A stretch of 64,000 nucleotides of DNA from Cocos nucifera (GCA_006176705.1 QRFJ01006457.1:1-64000); one strand, 5' to 3'. Counted from the stretch's first letter, positions 10,752-23,631 are shown. Program-made: numbers and translations. The notes: a model not told the origin generated them from the letters alone.

Positions 10752-13079
10752 ATGTCTCCAAAAATATTTTGGTCTTCCAATTCTAGAAAGCTGACTGACT
10801 CAAACTCCCGAAATTCCGATTCTAAGATAGAAGCTGAACTTAGAATAACATCTCATCTAGTTTTCATACCCAAAACCATCCCTTGCTCTCTTCATTCTGA
10901 GGATCTTTCTCTGATAAGAATCCAGTACAGGATGCCCTCAAAGTATGAATTGAAGCTTCCTGGACCAAGTGATCGAGTTTGCACTCCTCCCTCGGATCAC
11001 TTCTATTTGTAAGCTGAGGCTCTTCATGCTGGACACATCTTCCTATTCCTTCTTTCATTATAGCTCTTTTTCAGTTCTTAGATATTTTCCTCGCTTTCAT
11101 GATTTTCAATTCCTTTAGGTTCATTATAGGTTTCCTTTTCTTATGCATCTCGACCGAAGTTCATCTGACTACTTCTTTATTCCGTAACTACTATACCTTC
11201 AAATACCATCCTACTGTTAAAGATTGGTGATACTTGTCCCCACCAGGCCGATAAGAAGGGATTGCTTAAAGGTGCCCCTTCTTCCATTCATAACTGAAAG
11301 AGAAAGTTTTTCTTTATCTCATGCCCAACCCTTAGATTATGACTTCCTCCTTGCGGGCAGTTGAGGGATTCAATCCACCAAGCCCTTAGCTTGGAGAGGG
11401 ATGACCTTGATTCTACCTACAAACTTAGGAATTATGGAGCTCTCCTTTTATCCAAACTCATAAAGACTAGACTTTATTCAATATGGGCCTGAGCCCCTTC
11501 AATCCAGTAGATATATATATATGAATTTCATAAGTTTCTTTCTTATCTCTCTTTCTAATTATGAATCTTTTTTTATTGCAAAAATGGATGTGGATGAACG
11601 TTAGCATATCTCGAGGGGACTTCAGGCTCACAAAAGGAAGGGTGCTGCATCTAGGGAGCCTTCAAAGAGAGCAAAGGTCGATACTTTGAGCTCCACAACA
11701 CCCGCTAACACTGCTGTCATCCCTAAAACTTCTACTGCCATCGAGGTTACAGCAGCTACCAAGGTTGTCGCACCTCCAACCTCCTTAAGTCCCCCAGTCG
11801 AAGTCTAAATTTTGGATCCTTTCACTGAGAAGGAGAAGGAGGTAGAAAAGAAGAAGAAAAAGAAGAAAAAGTCGGCCACTATAAAGGTTCAACGCAAGAC
11901 TAGCTCCAGGGGATCCAATGGTACCGATGAGGATCTCGAGGAAAATTTCCTCAATAATCGAGAAATCATCAAGAAGTTGATCGATGGGTGCACCTTGCTT
12001 GAGGTCGTGGATAAAATTATTGATGTCGACTTTGAGCAGCATATCTGGGATTCTCTTGGGTTCTTCCTTGAAGTAAATCACTTTCTCTCTTTCTCTTTCT
12101 TTTTTTTGTGACTTGCCTATGTGCTTCTTCATTAGTATGATTCACTTGATCATTTTTACAGATAGGGCATCAACTAATTATCAATATCAAGGTAATGAAT
12201 TGCATGAGGTTGGAAGCAGTGAAGGTTCAGAAAGATCATCAAGCCGAAGTCAATCACCTTCTTGAGGAGAAAGCCAAGATCAAGCATCTTCTTAAGAAGA
12301 AAATGGTTGAGGTCGAGGCTCTTCAAGAGACAGTCTAGGATGCTGAGCAAGCTTCAGCAAAAGTGAAGGAGGAGCTGGCCTCAGAGGTCGAAAAGAGGAG
12401 GAAGATTGAGGCTGAGATGGTGGAGAAGGAATAGTGAACCTTGGAGGGAATTTTGGAGGTCAGGATTCAAGTAGTAGAGAAGTTCAAAGCTTCCTTAAAT
12501 ATGAAAAATATAAAGGTCGAGTTTGCCCAGCTGTCCTTCATCTAGGGATACAAGCTCTGTCAAAAGAATATGACCAATAAATTTTTCAAGCTCAACCTTA
12601 GCTTTCTGGATGAAGGAGCTTCTGATGATGAGACAGGACCATCTACCACCACCGTCGATCTTCCGCCAATCGATCTTTCCTTCACTATGTCTCCTATCAT
12701 ATCTGCTTTCTCTACTGCCAAAGATCCTGCACCAACAAAGATTGTGCCAAACTCTTCTACTACTCTAGAGGTCGGAGGTCCCAAATAGTTATATTTTTTC
12801 AATTTTTTGTCTACCTTCTTCTATATTCAGGAACATTTTAATTAATGAAAACAAGCATTTTCTATTACAATTTCTTTATGTTATAATATTTTTTGCATTA
12901 AAATGTTGCCTCCTGCTGAAGCTGATCCCTTGCCTCAGGATGTCCCCTTGAGAGCTTATATAAGAAATTTAAAGAAGGAAGTTTGTCAACTTAAGAAAAA
13001 ATTAGGGAAGGTGGAGGATGAACTTATAAAATCAAAAAAAAAATGCCAATGCAGCTATCGAAATCAATCATCTACATTA
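10752..13079 (+). pseudogene. Gag-like 'gypsy-type Transposase_28' pseudogene, 5' part (copy A)
   Basis: ATG at 10,752 opens a frame reading MSPKIFWSSNS and then YRMPSKYELKLPGPSDRVC. That is the signature start of the plant gypsy-type Transposase_28 protein encoded in gag position by many Ty3/gypsy-related elements. It stops at TAA 11,010-11,012, but homologous reading continues in shifted frames (FRFIIGF; SSIHN-KRKFFFI; LRNYGALLLSK). Downstream parts read a basic K-rich stretch (11,812-11,900), DLEENFLNNREIIKKLIDG, then a coiled coil (EEKAKIKHLLKKKMVEVEAL) and an acidic/Ser-Thr tail ending at 12,788. Probable introns lie at about 11,500-11,580 and 12,074-12,160 (GTAAATC...TTTACAG). A final coiled-coil piece (12,904-13,079) is cut by a solo LTR. 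Several stops are shared with copy B, so it was dead before duplication. Confidence 0.7.
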
Positions 13080-15369
13080 TGTTAGATATGTGTGCCCTAG
13101 AAGTCAGAATTGACTAACACTTGTAATACACATCCAAGGGCAAAATTATAATTTTAATTATAAATAATAAAATGAATTATTTTCTATCACAGTGTGTATT
13201 TGAAAGTATCTGTGATACATTCCTTGAGTTAATGGTAATGATAGTTCATATTTTCAAGAGTTAAAAATTTAATACATGAATTTTCATTATTAACTCATAA
13301 AATGCTTCCGACTGTAGGATCATCATAAGGATGGTGATTGATCCGGAAGGCTGATGTACGATCACTTCTTTAGAATAGATGAGTCTTGAGTCTATGGTAT
13401 AGAGACACTAAAGCGAGAGTATAGGTACTTATTAGAGAACGAGGGCACTAAGCGTGATCATCTCGAGCAGTCATTAGGAGGTCTACCTTCTCATCGATGA
13501 CTGGCTCAAAGCTGTAGTTGTGTGTCTGGTTCTTTAACCTAAGATGCATCGATAGTTCATCTTGAAGGTGTTATAGTTTGACTACACCATAACTCGATCT
13601 CCTAGCCATTCGAAACTCTGAGGTGTATGTTAGCTATAGCATGTTCATTGTAGGAATTGGATTGCACCAATAGAAAATCTATCTACCTCGGTGGATGAGG
13701 AGTAGCCCTATGATGATCATGAGAATCAAGTCCATAAGCCCATGGTCATGATAGAGTGAAATAATAGAAAGAGTTTCTATTAAGATTTTTATATTGGACT
13801 TGAATCGAATGATTAATCATATGATGGATATTAGGATTTGACGAGTTTATCTTAACCCTAATCCGATCGGGGCTCAAGATAGAGGAACTTAATCACATAG
13901 GTAACTGCATCGAGAGGTTTGTTCTCAGTTCTGATGGATTGCCACCACATACTGTTAGGTGTCATTGGTGAATTTTGAAAGTAATTAGAATGATTTGGAT
14001 GATCGATCATACTAGTTGTCTGAATCAGAAAAGTTCTAATCCATCGGAAGGTGTTTCGATGATATCAATGATAGAGATCATAACATATCCCATTACCATA
14101 TGGAACTAAATCTAATCGAGTTACACAAATAAGAATTTGGATTTGGATTTCATCAATTGGACTAACCCGGTTCAATTGATTTGAATAAGATTCAATTAGG
14201 TTCAAAAAAATCATGCTAACACACGATTGAACCTAATGTTCTCCTTCAACAATCATTAAAAGTTATCTTGACTGAGCCAAATGTGTTTGGGCTCACTTAG
14301 ATACCTTTACTTGATCTGACTGGAGCTTGTCTAGGTTAGAAAAGGATTGTCTTAATTTATGAGATAAATTTGAGACAACACCTGCCATTTTTCATCACCT
14401 ACTAATACTTATCTTTTGACTTTGATTAAACATTGATCTTTGACACTTAGACATCTGCCCATATGTCATGCACCCATAGGAGAGAGATTTGACCTTTATC
14501 CACCTACTAAAAGGAGGAAAGGGAGGGGGCACATGCCTAGGGAGGCATGCACCCAAGGATGATGATGCCTGGAGTCCCATACAGATGGGACTCCAGGTTA
14601 CTTCATGGAATAAACTTAGGTGGCACCTAAGACTCTACTTTGATCAATCTTGGCACCACCTAAGGATGTTTGAGAGGGGCTCTCATCTGATTAGATCAGG
14701 TGATGTCATCCCACCAATCAGATTTAGATCTGATTACATGAAGAGATATGATTGGTTAGGATGATGTGGCACTGCATGGCATAGCAGGGTCTATATAAAT
14801 TCTATATGCACCTAGGTTTAAAGAGTTCTTTTCCTTTCCCATGCCACATAGCCCCTCTCCCCTCTTCTCCATACCTACCTCTGAACTTCTCTCTCCTCTC
14901 CATGCCCAAGAGGCCTTGGGCTTCAGTTTGGTGTGATCCAGGCAACAGAAAGGCAATCAAGAAAGGAAGAAGGTAGTACTGCTGCAAGAGGCGACACCAG
15001 ATCTTCAAAAATTATTTTGACGACCTTCAAGATCAGATCCAAATCTGATCTTTGGAGGATAGATTGAGAAGAAGAAAATTTTTAGATCCTGCCCAAGTGG
15101 ATATCGGTAGAGGCCAGATGATTGCGTGGCTGCATCCAGAATCCTCAGACAATCAGCAGATCATCACAGGATAATAGGATTACCCAACAATAAGGTATAA
15201 ATTAAATCTAATTTAATTTATTTTTATTTTATTTATTAGATCTATCTAATTAAATCTGAAAAGTATCAGATCTGATTTAGATCTAAGAGAAATTTTTTTT
15301 TTTGAAATATTTCTCTTGGTCAAATCAGATTTGAACGAATCTGATTCGAAAAATAGGATTTTTTCTTCA
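13080..15369 (+). repeat. Solo copia LTR inside gag-like pseudogene (copy A)
   Basis: Complete 2,290-bp LTR of the family (TGTTAGATATG...TTTCTTCA), with no internal region. Flanks CATTA (13,075-13,079) and CACTA (15,370-15,374) look like a target-site duplication with one change. TATATAAAT at 14,792-14,799 is its TATA box. The gag-like coiled coil resumes after it. The identical location in copy B (56,030) shows that insertion and LTR-LTR recombination happened before the block was duplicated. Confidence 0.88.
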
Positions 15370-15719
15370 CACTAATCATCTAGACAACTATTTTAAGAGC
15401 ATAATACTAAGAAGTACTATTTAAATGAAGAGCTTGAAGAGGTCAAGAAGCATGCAGGTGAGAAGTCTTGGGCTTTGATAGCTAAGGCCAGTTTCCTTGA
15501 GGTTGAACTGAGAGCAGCATAGGAGAAGATTTGGCTACTCAAAAGAAATTCTACGTGGTCCACTGATCAAAAAGAATATGATTGGGATTGGTCGAAGAGA
15601 TTTTTCAAACTCTAAAGCCAATTGCAGATAGTTGAAGACTCATATAACGAATATAGATGTGGTTGGTGTGATCAAGTCGCTGATCTCCAAAGAAAGCTTT
15701 GGAAGGCTAATGACGAGAT
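15370..15719 (+). pseudogene. Gag-like coiled-coil segment, middle part (copy A)
   Basis: Continues the gag-like protein after the solo LTR: KYYLNEELEEVKKHAGEKS, EVELRAA, then W/R/K-rich heptad-like sequence to LQRKLWKANDEI. Internal stops occur (TAG in ELRAA-TAG-EK). It is interrupted at 15,719 by the full-length copia element and resumes at 25,944. The uninterrupted version is 58,313-58,680 in copy B. Confidence 0.7.
15715..15719 (+). other. Left target-site duplication GAGAT
   Basis: GAGAT immediately left of the copia element, repeated at 25,939-25,943 immediately right of it. The empty site in copy B has a single GAGAT near 58,661. Confidence 0.95.
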
Positions 15720-18025
15720 TGAAGGAAAACTGATTTCTCGAATCAGGTTCATTCAGATCTGATCAGATCAAGAGATATATTTCAAAAAAAAAATTTGATC
15801 CAGATTAGATCTAAGATGTTTCAGATCTGATTATTATTATTTTAAAAATTAAAATAAAATTAGATAAATTAAATCAGATTTAATTTACCTTAAAGTGGAT
15901 AATCCTATTACCCGTTGATGATCCTGTAAGCAGCGGAAGGTTCTGGATCAAGCCACGCAAGTGCCTGGCCTCTACCGATATCCACTCGGGCTGGATCTAG
16001 AGATCCTCTTCTTCTCTATCACATCCTCCAAAAATTAATCAGATCTGGATCTGATCTGGAGGATCTTCAAAACTCTTTTGAAGATCAGCAGTCGTCCTTT
16101 GCAGCAGCGCAGCCTTCTTGCTTTTGATCGCCTTTCTTTGATCTGAATCGCACCAACCAAAAGTCCAAAACTACCTTTTGGACGTGGAGAGCAGAGGGGA
16201 GAAGAGGGTTTGGCATGGAGGAAGGAGGGGAGAGGCAGCCTTGGGGCGTGGGAAATTTTAAATTCAATCATCAATCATGAATCTGAGTTGGGCGCAGGGT
16301 CTTATTTATAGACTAAGCTGTGATCCAACTCCTCTTCTTCTTCCCAACCAATCACAACCCTTTGTGAAATCAGATCTAAATCTGATTGGTGGGAATAGAG
16401 TCCCCTGGATTCCTCCTTAGAGGGTGCCTAAGACCAGTCAAAGTTGGATTCTTAGTAGAACTCTAATTGGAATCCAAAAAGGAGATGGAGTCCTTGTCCA
16501 ACAAGGACTCCTAGGCGCCTCCAACTTGGGCACACGCCACCCTTGGCATGTGCGCCCTTCTCCTTGCCAGGTTCTGGCAGGGGGACAGGCCCCCACCAGC
16601 TCTCCAATAGGTGCATGACATGTGGTCAAAAGTCAAAGTGTCAATGGTCAACGTTTGACCAGTCAAAGGTAGACTTTTGACCAAAGTCAAAGAACAAGAA
16701 ATGGCAGGTGACCAAAAATGGCAGGTAATGTCTTACAAAATAAGACAACCTTTTCTGACTTGGACAACCTCCAGTCAGACCATATGAAGGCCTCTGATTG
16801 AGCACAAACTCCTTTGGCTCAGTCAGGACAACTTATTTATGATAGTAAAAGAAGAACGTTAGGTTCAATCGAGTGCTAGCACGATTTCCTTGAACCTAAT
16901 TGAATCTCATTCAGATCAATTGAACTAGATCAGTTCAATTGATTCAATTGATGATCACCAGATTCAAACCCTTGTTTGTGTGACCCAGTTAGGTTCAGTT
17001 CTGTATGGTAATGGGATATGTCATGATCTCTATCATCGACATCATCGAAACTCCTTTCGATGGATCAGAACTCTTCTGATCGAACAGCTAGAATGATCGA
17101 TCATCTAAATCATTCTAATTGCTCCCAAAATCCACCAGTGACACCTAGCAGTATATGGTGGCAACCCATCAGAGCTGAATGCGAACCTCTTGGTGCAGCT
17201 ACCTGTGTGATTAAGTTCTTCTATCTTGAGCCCCGATCAGATTAGGGTTAAGGTGAACTCGTCAAACCCTAGTCTCTGTCATATGATGTAATCATTCGAT
17301 TCGAGTCCAATGTGAAAATCTAAATAGAAACTCTTTCTATTATTTCACTCTGCCATGGCCATGGGCTTCTGGACTTGATTCTCATGATCATCATAGGGCT
17401 GCTCCTCTACCACCGAGGTAGATAGATTCCATCTTGATGCAATCCAGTTCCTACAATGAACATGCTATAGCCAACATACACCTCAGGGTTCCATATGGCT
17501 AGGAGACCGAGTAATGGTGTAGTCAAACTATAACACCCTCAAGGTGAACTGCCGATGCATCCTCAGGTCAAAGAACCAGACACACTACTGCAGCATCGAG
17601 TCAGTCATTGACGAGAAGGTAGACTTCCCTAATGACTACTCGAGGTGGTCACGCTCAGTGCCCTCGTTCTCTAACGAGTACCTGTACTCTCGCTCCGGTG
17701 TCTCCACACCGTAGACTCAAGACTCATCTACTAAAGAGAAGCGATTGTACACCAACCTTCCGGATCAATCACCATCCTCGTGATGATCCTATGGTCGGGA
17801 GCATTTTATGAGTTAATAATGATTATTCATGTCTTAAATTTTCAACTCTTGAAAATATGAATTATCATTACCATTAACTCAAAGGATGTATCACAGACAC
17901 TAAATACACATATGTGATAGAAAATAACCCATTTTATTGATTTATAGTCAAAATTATAATTTTGCCCCTAGAAGTGTATTACAAGTGTCAGCCAATTCTG
18001 GCTTCTAGGGCACATATATCTAACA
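15720..18025 (-). repeat. 3' LTR of full-length copia element
   Basis: 2,306 bp; on the plus strand it starts TGAAGGAAAACTG and ends ATCTAACA, the reverse complement of the family's LTR ends. It pairs with 23,634-25,938. Confidence 0.95.
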
Positions 18026-18037
18026 ATCTCCCACTTG
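18026..18037 (-). other. Polypurine tract of full-length copia element
   Basis: Minus-strand CAAGTGGGAGAT directly upstream of the 3' LTR; primes plus-strand synthesis in LTR elements. Confidence 0.85.
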
Positions 18038-18039
18038 TC

Positions 18040-19419
18040 CTAAAGCCAATTGGCTACAAGTCTAAGTCCCATCTTCTCAAGGTGGGCTTCGATCTTCTGC
18101 TGGCCCAACGGCTTTGTAAGTGGGTCTGCCACATTATCTGTGGAGTTGACTCTCTTGACCTCGACGTAACCCTTCTCGAGGTAATCGCGGATGAGGTGGT
18201 ATCGCCGCTCAATGTGCTTGGATTTCTGGTGAGACCTCGGCTCCTTAGCAAGGGCTATGGCGCCATTGTTGTCGCAGTATAGAGGAATGGCATCTGATGG
18301 CATTACTCCAATTTCTGCAGCAAACTTCTTGTACCAGAATGCTTCCTTCGCAGCCTCTGATGCAGCGATATATTCTGCTTCCATGGTGGAATCTGCTATC
18401 ACAGTTTGCTTGGAACTCTTCCAGCTGACAGCACCACCATTGCACACAAACAGACTTCCAGATGTCGACTTTCGATCATCTATATCGGACATGAAATCCG
18501 AGTCTGTGTATCCCTGGACTTGGAGTTCTCCATTACCAAAGACCAACATCATATCCTTAGTTCTTCTCAAGTACTTAAGGATACATTTCACAGAAGTCCA
18601 GTGTTCTTCACCTGGATTTGACTGATATCTGCTTGTGACACTCACAGCATGGGCTATATCAGGTCGTGTACATAGCATGGCATACATGAGGCTCCCTATT
18701 GCAGAAGCATAAGGGATCTTGCTCATGCATTCTATTTCCTCAGGTGTGCTAGGGCACATCTTCTTGGAAAGATGAATACCATGTCTGAAGGGTATTAATC
18801 CCCTCTTAGAGTTTTCCATACTAAACCTCTTTAGTACTTCCTCTATGTACATCTTCTGTGAAAGTCCTAGCATCCTATTCGGTCTATCCCTATAGACCTT
18901 AATTCCTAGAATAAAGGATGCTTCACCTAGGTCTTTCATGGAGAATTCCTTGGACAACCATAATTTGACTGTTGTCATCATGGGAATATCATTCCCAATA
19001 AGGAGGATGTCATCCACGTACAATACGAGGAAGACAACAGCGCTCCCACTGACCTTTTTGAAAACACATGGTTCCTCTTCATTTTTGATGAAACCAAACA
19101 TTTTGATCACATCATTGAAACGAGTGTTCCAGCTCCGAGATGCTTGCTTAAGTCCATATATGGACCTTTGCAGCTTGCAAACCTTGTGATCAGTATCACT
19201 GGATGTGAAACCTAGCGGCTGTTCCATATAGATATCTTCCTCAAGATATCCATTTAAGAATGCCGTTTTCACGTCCATTTGCCATATTTCATAATCGAAA
19301 TAGGCTGCAATGGCAAGCAATGTGCGGATGGATTTTAGCATAGCTACTGGAAAAAAGGTATCCTGATAGTCAATGCCTTCGCATTGACTATAACCTTTTG
19401 CCACTAGTCTTTGGTCCAT
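18040..19419 (-). pseudogene. Copia reverse transcriptase-RNase H ORF
   Basis: 459-codon open frame on the minus strand, the best-preserved coding block of the element. RT motifs in order: QMDVKTAFLNGYL, KLQRSIYGLKQASRSW and the catalytic YVDD (codons at 19,009-19,020). RNase H follows with YTDSDF, the STMEAEYIAAS block, LYCDNNGAIALAKE and KHIERRYHLIRDYL; acidic catalytic residues are present. The frame ends WL just before the polypurine tract. The ATG at 19,417-19,419 is probably not a natural start: RT should continue from integrase, but the stretch containing the KWIYKRK block (present in the fragment at 378-920) is deleted here. It is therefore a truncated part of a polyprotein, listed as a pseudogene though internally intact. 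Confidence 0.93.
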
Positions 19420-19560
19420 TTATGGTGGTGGATCTTAGACTTGGTCATCGAGTCACTCTGATTGATTTCTCGGAGTCGATATCTGATATCAATTGGTCCT
19501 TAGCTCATTGAAATACTAAGTGTGAGACTTTCTCATCAAGCTTGATCTGCTTTCCAATGC
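19420..19560 (-). other. Internally deleted spacer between integrase and RT
   Basis: Minus-strand sequence here aligns in short patches to about 310-740 of the plus-strand copia fragment (GATATC-GATAT-GACTCC, GACTCGATG, ACCAAGTCT, AGATCCACCA), with intervening material missing. Several separate deletions remove most of the integrase-RT linker and the start of RT. Confidence 0.6.
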
Positions 19561-20557
19561 CGCTATCTTGAATAAACTATTTTTCAAGAAAGATGGCATG
19601 TCGACTCACAATCACATTGTGGTCTTCTGGAATGTAGAAATAGTATCCTAATGACTCTTTAGGATATCCTATGAATCGAGCTCTGAAAGGACCTAAACTC
19701 TAACTTGTCCGCTTGTTGTCTTTTGACATGAGCCGGACAACCCCAAATTCTGAGATGACTCAGACTTGGTTTCTTACCATGCCATATCTCATACGGTGTG
19801 GTAGGAACGGTTTTAGAGGGAACCCTATTCAGTAGATAAATTGAAGTTAACAATGAATGTCCCCAAAGAAAATCAGGGAGGTCTGTGAAGCTCATCATGG
19901 ATCGAACCATATCCAATAGAGTCCGATTTCTCCATTCTGAAACCCCGTTGAGTTGAGGTGTTCCTGGTGGAGTCCATTGAGAGACTATGCCATTTTTCCT
20001 TGAGATAGTCTAGGAATTCTCCGGCTAAGGTATTCACCTCCTCGATCTGATCGAAGAACCTTAATGGGTTTTTCAGTTTGTTTTTCTACTTCATGTCTGA
20101 ATTCTTTGAACTTTTCAAAAGCTTCAGACTTGTGTCTCATAAGATACACATACCCATACCTAGATAGATCATCGGTAAAGGTAATGAAGTAGACAAAATT
20201 GCCTCTAGCCGGCACATCAAATGGGCCGCACACATCAGTATGTACTAGGGCAAGGAGATCTGTGGCCCTCTCCCCATGTCCAACAAAAGGGAGTTTAGTC
20301 ATTTTGCCTTGAAGACAAGATTCACAAGTTGGATATGACTCGAAAGTCAATGGACTCAATAGCCCATTTTTCTCCAATTTGTTGATCCTATCTTCTGCTA
20401 TATGACCTAATCTCAGGTGCCATAGATACCTATCGTTTGGACTATCCCTAGGTCGTTTGGCATTCACATTTTGCTCGATAGTTAGAACAGGTACATCAAT
20501 ATGTAGCTGATAAAGATCCATTAATAAGGAAACCATTTGCAATTTTATTTCTTTCAT
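19561..20557 (-). pseudogene. Copia GAG-pre-integrase and integrase, frameshifted
   Basis: The minus frame 20,557-19,985 holds the HHCC zinc-binding region (YLWHLRLGHIAEDRINKL, then CESCLQGKM), the first catalytic Asp in VHTDVCGPF and the second in LRSDRGGEYLS. The frame then breaks near 19,985-19,916. The third catalytic residue Glu is in the NGVSEWRNRT block near 19,930, where most copia integrases have ERRNRT. The C-terminal part (19,916-19,659) includes LLNRVPSKTVPTTPYEIW and the KPSLSHLRIWGC block. Integrase inserts the cDNA into host chromatin. The frameshift prevents a continuous polyprotein. Confidence 0.92.
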
Positions 20558-20879
20558 AAAGAATGTTACAATGGTCCTTAAAGAAGGTAATCACATAGCC
20601 TTCTAGTGCTAAGCATGAAACAGAAATCAAATTCCTGCTAGCTGCAGGCACATAATAACAGTCTTTCAAAACTAAGTCTAAACCAGATGGTAATCGAAGA
20701 GGGTATGTTCCCACGGCTACTGCAGCAACTCTTGCTCCATTACCGATGCGTAGGATCATGTCTCCATCCCTCAGCCTCCTGCTATCCTCAAGACCCTGCA
20801 TGGAAGTGCACAGATGAGCACTAGAACCAGAGTCAAGCACCCAACTGGATGCAGAAGAAATCCGTAAGGTTAGACTCAA
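20496..20879 (-). pseudogene. Copia aspartic protease region
   Basis: The minus frame reads SWVLDSGSSAHLC, the Asp-Ser-Gly active site of retropepsins, followed by LRIGNGARVAAVAVG and the CYYVPAASRNLISVSCLA block typical of copia protease. It overlaps the integrase frame by about 60 bp, indicating a one-base frame change between blocks that should be one polyprotein. Confidence 0.9.
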
Positions 20880-21790
20880 TAACGAGCATACCTCCAGAAG
20901 GACCTTCCTTCTTCTTGTTCTTCAGGGTGGCCAGGTAAGTAGGGCAGTTCCGCTTCCAATGGCCGTCGCTGTTGCAATGGAAACACTTTCCTTTGACATC
21001 GGCCTTTTTCTTCGGCTCTGCCTTCTTCTTCTTTGATCTTTTCTTCCACCTTTTTCTTTGCTTCCACCTTTGCTTTTTCACAGACTTCTTTTTCTTTCCA
21101 TAAGACTTTCTTTTGGAAGAAGTCCGTTCCATAGCAAGAACTGAGCCTTTAGAACCTTTCATAGAAAGCTCAGCGGTAACCAGCATATTCATTAATTCGG
21201 CCAAGGAATTTTTTGAAGTTTATGCATGTGGTAATTCATGATGAATTGCCCATATGCATCAGTCAAGGATTGCAGAATAATATCATTCTGCAGATCCAAG
21301 TCTAACTTCACACCGAGCTTCTCAAGCTCTTCCATGTCCTTGATCATCATGTCAGACAGTGATCTTGGACTGACTGCCCATCACGCATCTTAGCCTTAAA
21401 AAGTCATTTCGTGACTTGATATTTGGCTGCGCGACTCTGTTCACCAAACATCTCCTGCAGGTGAGCCAACATTTGGCGAGCAGTCCCGATATCTTCATGT
21501 TGGCGCTGGAGCTCATCAGACATCGAGCCCAACATGTAATATCTGGCCTTATTATCTTCGTCTATCCATTTTTCCAGAGACGCTCTCTGTTCAACAGATG
21601 GACGGGCTGGTAAGGTGGGAGGGTCCTGGTCCAAAACATGGGTTAACTTCTCAAAACCCAAAATAATTTTGTAGTTTCCTGAGCCAATCTTTATAATTGG
21701 GTCCGGTCAGTCTATGTGTGTCCAGGATACGTGCCAATGGGTTGGACGCAGATATTTTTCTGTAGAGAGTCAAAGATTCTAGTTAGATAT
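20833..21790 (-). pseudogene. Copia gag with CCHC zinc knuckle
   Basis: Gag capsid (UBN2-type) pieces: KISASNPLARIL and LTGPNYKDW near 21,760-21,690; EKLTHVLDQDPPTLP, then DELQRQHEDIGTARQML in the frame 21,661-21,404; then GQFIMNYHMHKL near 21,230. The C-terminal part (21,204-20,833) is very Lys-rich and carries a CCHC knuckle, CFHCNSDGHWKRNC (C-X2-C-X4-H-X4-C), for RNA packaging. Frame changes occur near 21,665 and 21,400. The true initiation codon was not identified. Confidence 0.88.
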
Positions 21791-23619
21791 TATAATTTTG
21801 ACTTGACCAATTTATTTAGAGATTTTATTTTTAAACAAATTAGCTCCACTATTTTCTTGGATCCCTACACTCCCTCTGTAGAGATGCAAAAATCTCCATG
21901 ATTAATGATTTCTAGTGGGTGGTGCGGTCTCACCAACTGACTCATCACCTCACCTAACAGTTATTGGTGATGGGTTAGCCAATGAGTGAACAACTCTTGT
22001 TCAATGATTCTCTAATCATGGTGCACCCAAACTTGGTCTCTAATTCATGAATCTCACCGTATCCAAAATATTGATCCACTCCTTAGTTAAGTCAGACCCA
22101 CCATTTGCATAGACTGGGTTCCTAATTGAGTCTCTCACCGTATCCAAATATTGAGCCCAACTCATCCTCCAGCCCATAGCATCCAATGCCTAATAGACAT
22201 GGTTGCATCTTCCGGTGCAACTGAGCCACTGTATCCAGTCCGAGAACAATCAACCCCGGAAAGGGCCCGCACATCTACAATGGTGGAAGACCTCAGACTT
22301 AATCTTTTCTTAGGAAGAATTGATTCAGGTCTCATTAAACTAGACTTGGCATAGTCATAACAATTATGACTAACCTAGTGGCATGGGTTAGCTCGGATTA
22401 TTGACCACCTCAGATCAGAACTGTGTCAACAGATATGGCCAGGTAAGTGAGATCCGGTGGAAGGAATATGCCATTAACTCGTACAAGAATGCATTCAGGT
22501 CGAGTAGCTTCCAATTAAAAACCAGTCGGTCGTATGTGCCAAACTTACCTTAGACACCAAATTGTTGAGTCAGAACCAATTGGGTTAGCCTACAATCCAG
22601 ACTCTAACCTCTGAGCCTAATTAGGTCTTGCTTGATCGTGACTCGATCTTGACCCAGACTTAATCCTATTAGGCTGGTCAATTTAAGCATTGTTGATCCC
22701 ATCTAACCAACTCTTGATTCGGTTTGATCAACCGCTTAGACCTAATTGAGCTACCCAAGCCCGAACCCAGTATTATGAATATGTCTTAGATCTAAAATTC
22801 TCAATTTTAGATCCTAATTAATATTTCATAATCTTAATTTTTTAATTAAGTAGGGTTCATAAACAAAATATGCACAATAAATCCTAGGGTTTCAGGATCT
22901 AGGGTTTTGCAGAAAGTAAGTTTTGGATTTCTGATTAAGGACGAACATGCGCAGCACCCCTACACATCATAAGAACACCCCATCGAATGGGAAGAGAGGG
23001 CCTTTAAACCCTTCTTCATTCTTATGATCCGGACGGCCAAGAGGAACGCCTTAATCAGGAACATGCAATACTACAAAATAGTTTTAGATCTATATCATAT
23101 ATCTCATATACAAATTAGATCTAATCATGGCATATTTTGCATACATCTCATGTATCGAATCATGCATATTTTTAGATCTAAATTATCTCATAATAATCTA
23201 AAAAATTAGATTTAAATTGATCTAATCAAAATAAATTCTAATCTAGATAATTATGTAGAACTATTCTACAACTAGTCTAGACATGCATCAATCATATCTC
23301 ATATGATATTTAAAAATTAAATAATTTTTATTTACTATTTTTTAGATGTTATTATAATACATTATAATATCAAAAAATAGTAAATAAATAGATCTAAAAT
23401 ATGATTTAATCAAATTAAATTAAAAATATGCAAGACTATTCTATAGAACTATTCTATTTTAGAACTAGTCATGCATATTTTCTAATCTTAGATCCAAATT
23501 ATTTAATTTTAATTTTTTTTTGATTTTAGATCTGATCACATCTCATGTGACATCTGAAAATCACTTATTTTTTAATTAAAATAAATTTAAAATTAGATCT
23601 AAATACTTTTAGAACCTTG
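21791..23619 (-). other. Copia 5' leader, non-coding
   Basis: Between PBS and gag. No credible ORF. AT-rich, with many ATTAGATCTAAA-type repeats (22,790-23,600). A block at 22,978-23,170 recurs at 9,095-9,265 and 52,005-52,180. Probably contains packaging signals; none is recognisable. Confidence 0.6.
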
Positions 23620-23631
23620 GCTCTGATACCA
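23620..23631 (-). other. Primer-binding site (tRNA-iMet type)
   Basis: Minus-strand TGGTATCAGAGC two bases after the 5' LTR; this is the standard initiator methionine tRNA complement used by plant copia elements. Confidence 0.93.

Noticed and set aside
11785..12132. 115-codon minus-strand ORF, with an equivalent at 54,732-55,091
   Set aside because: Antisense of the Lys-rich gag-like stretch and of an intron; no family resemblance.
18257..18625. 122-codon plus-strand ORF
   Set aside because: Antisense shadow of the copia RNase H frame.
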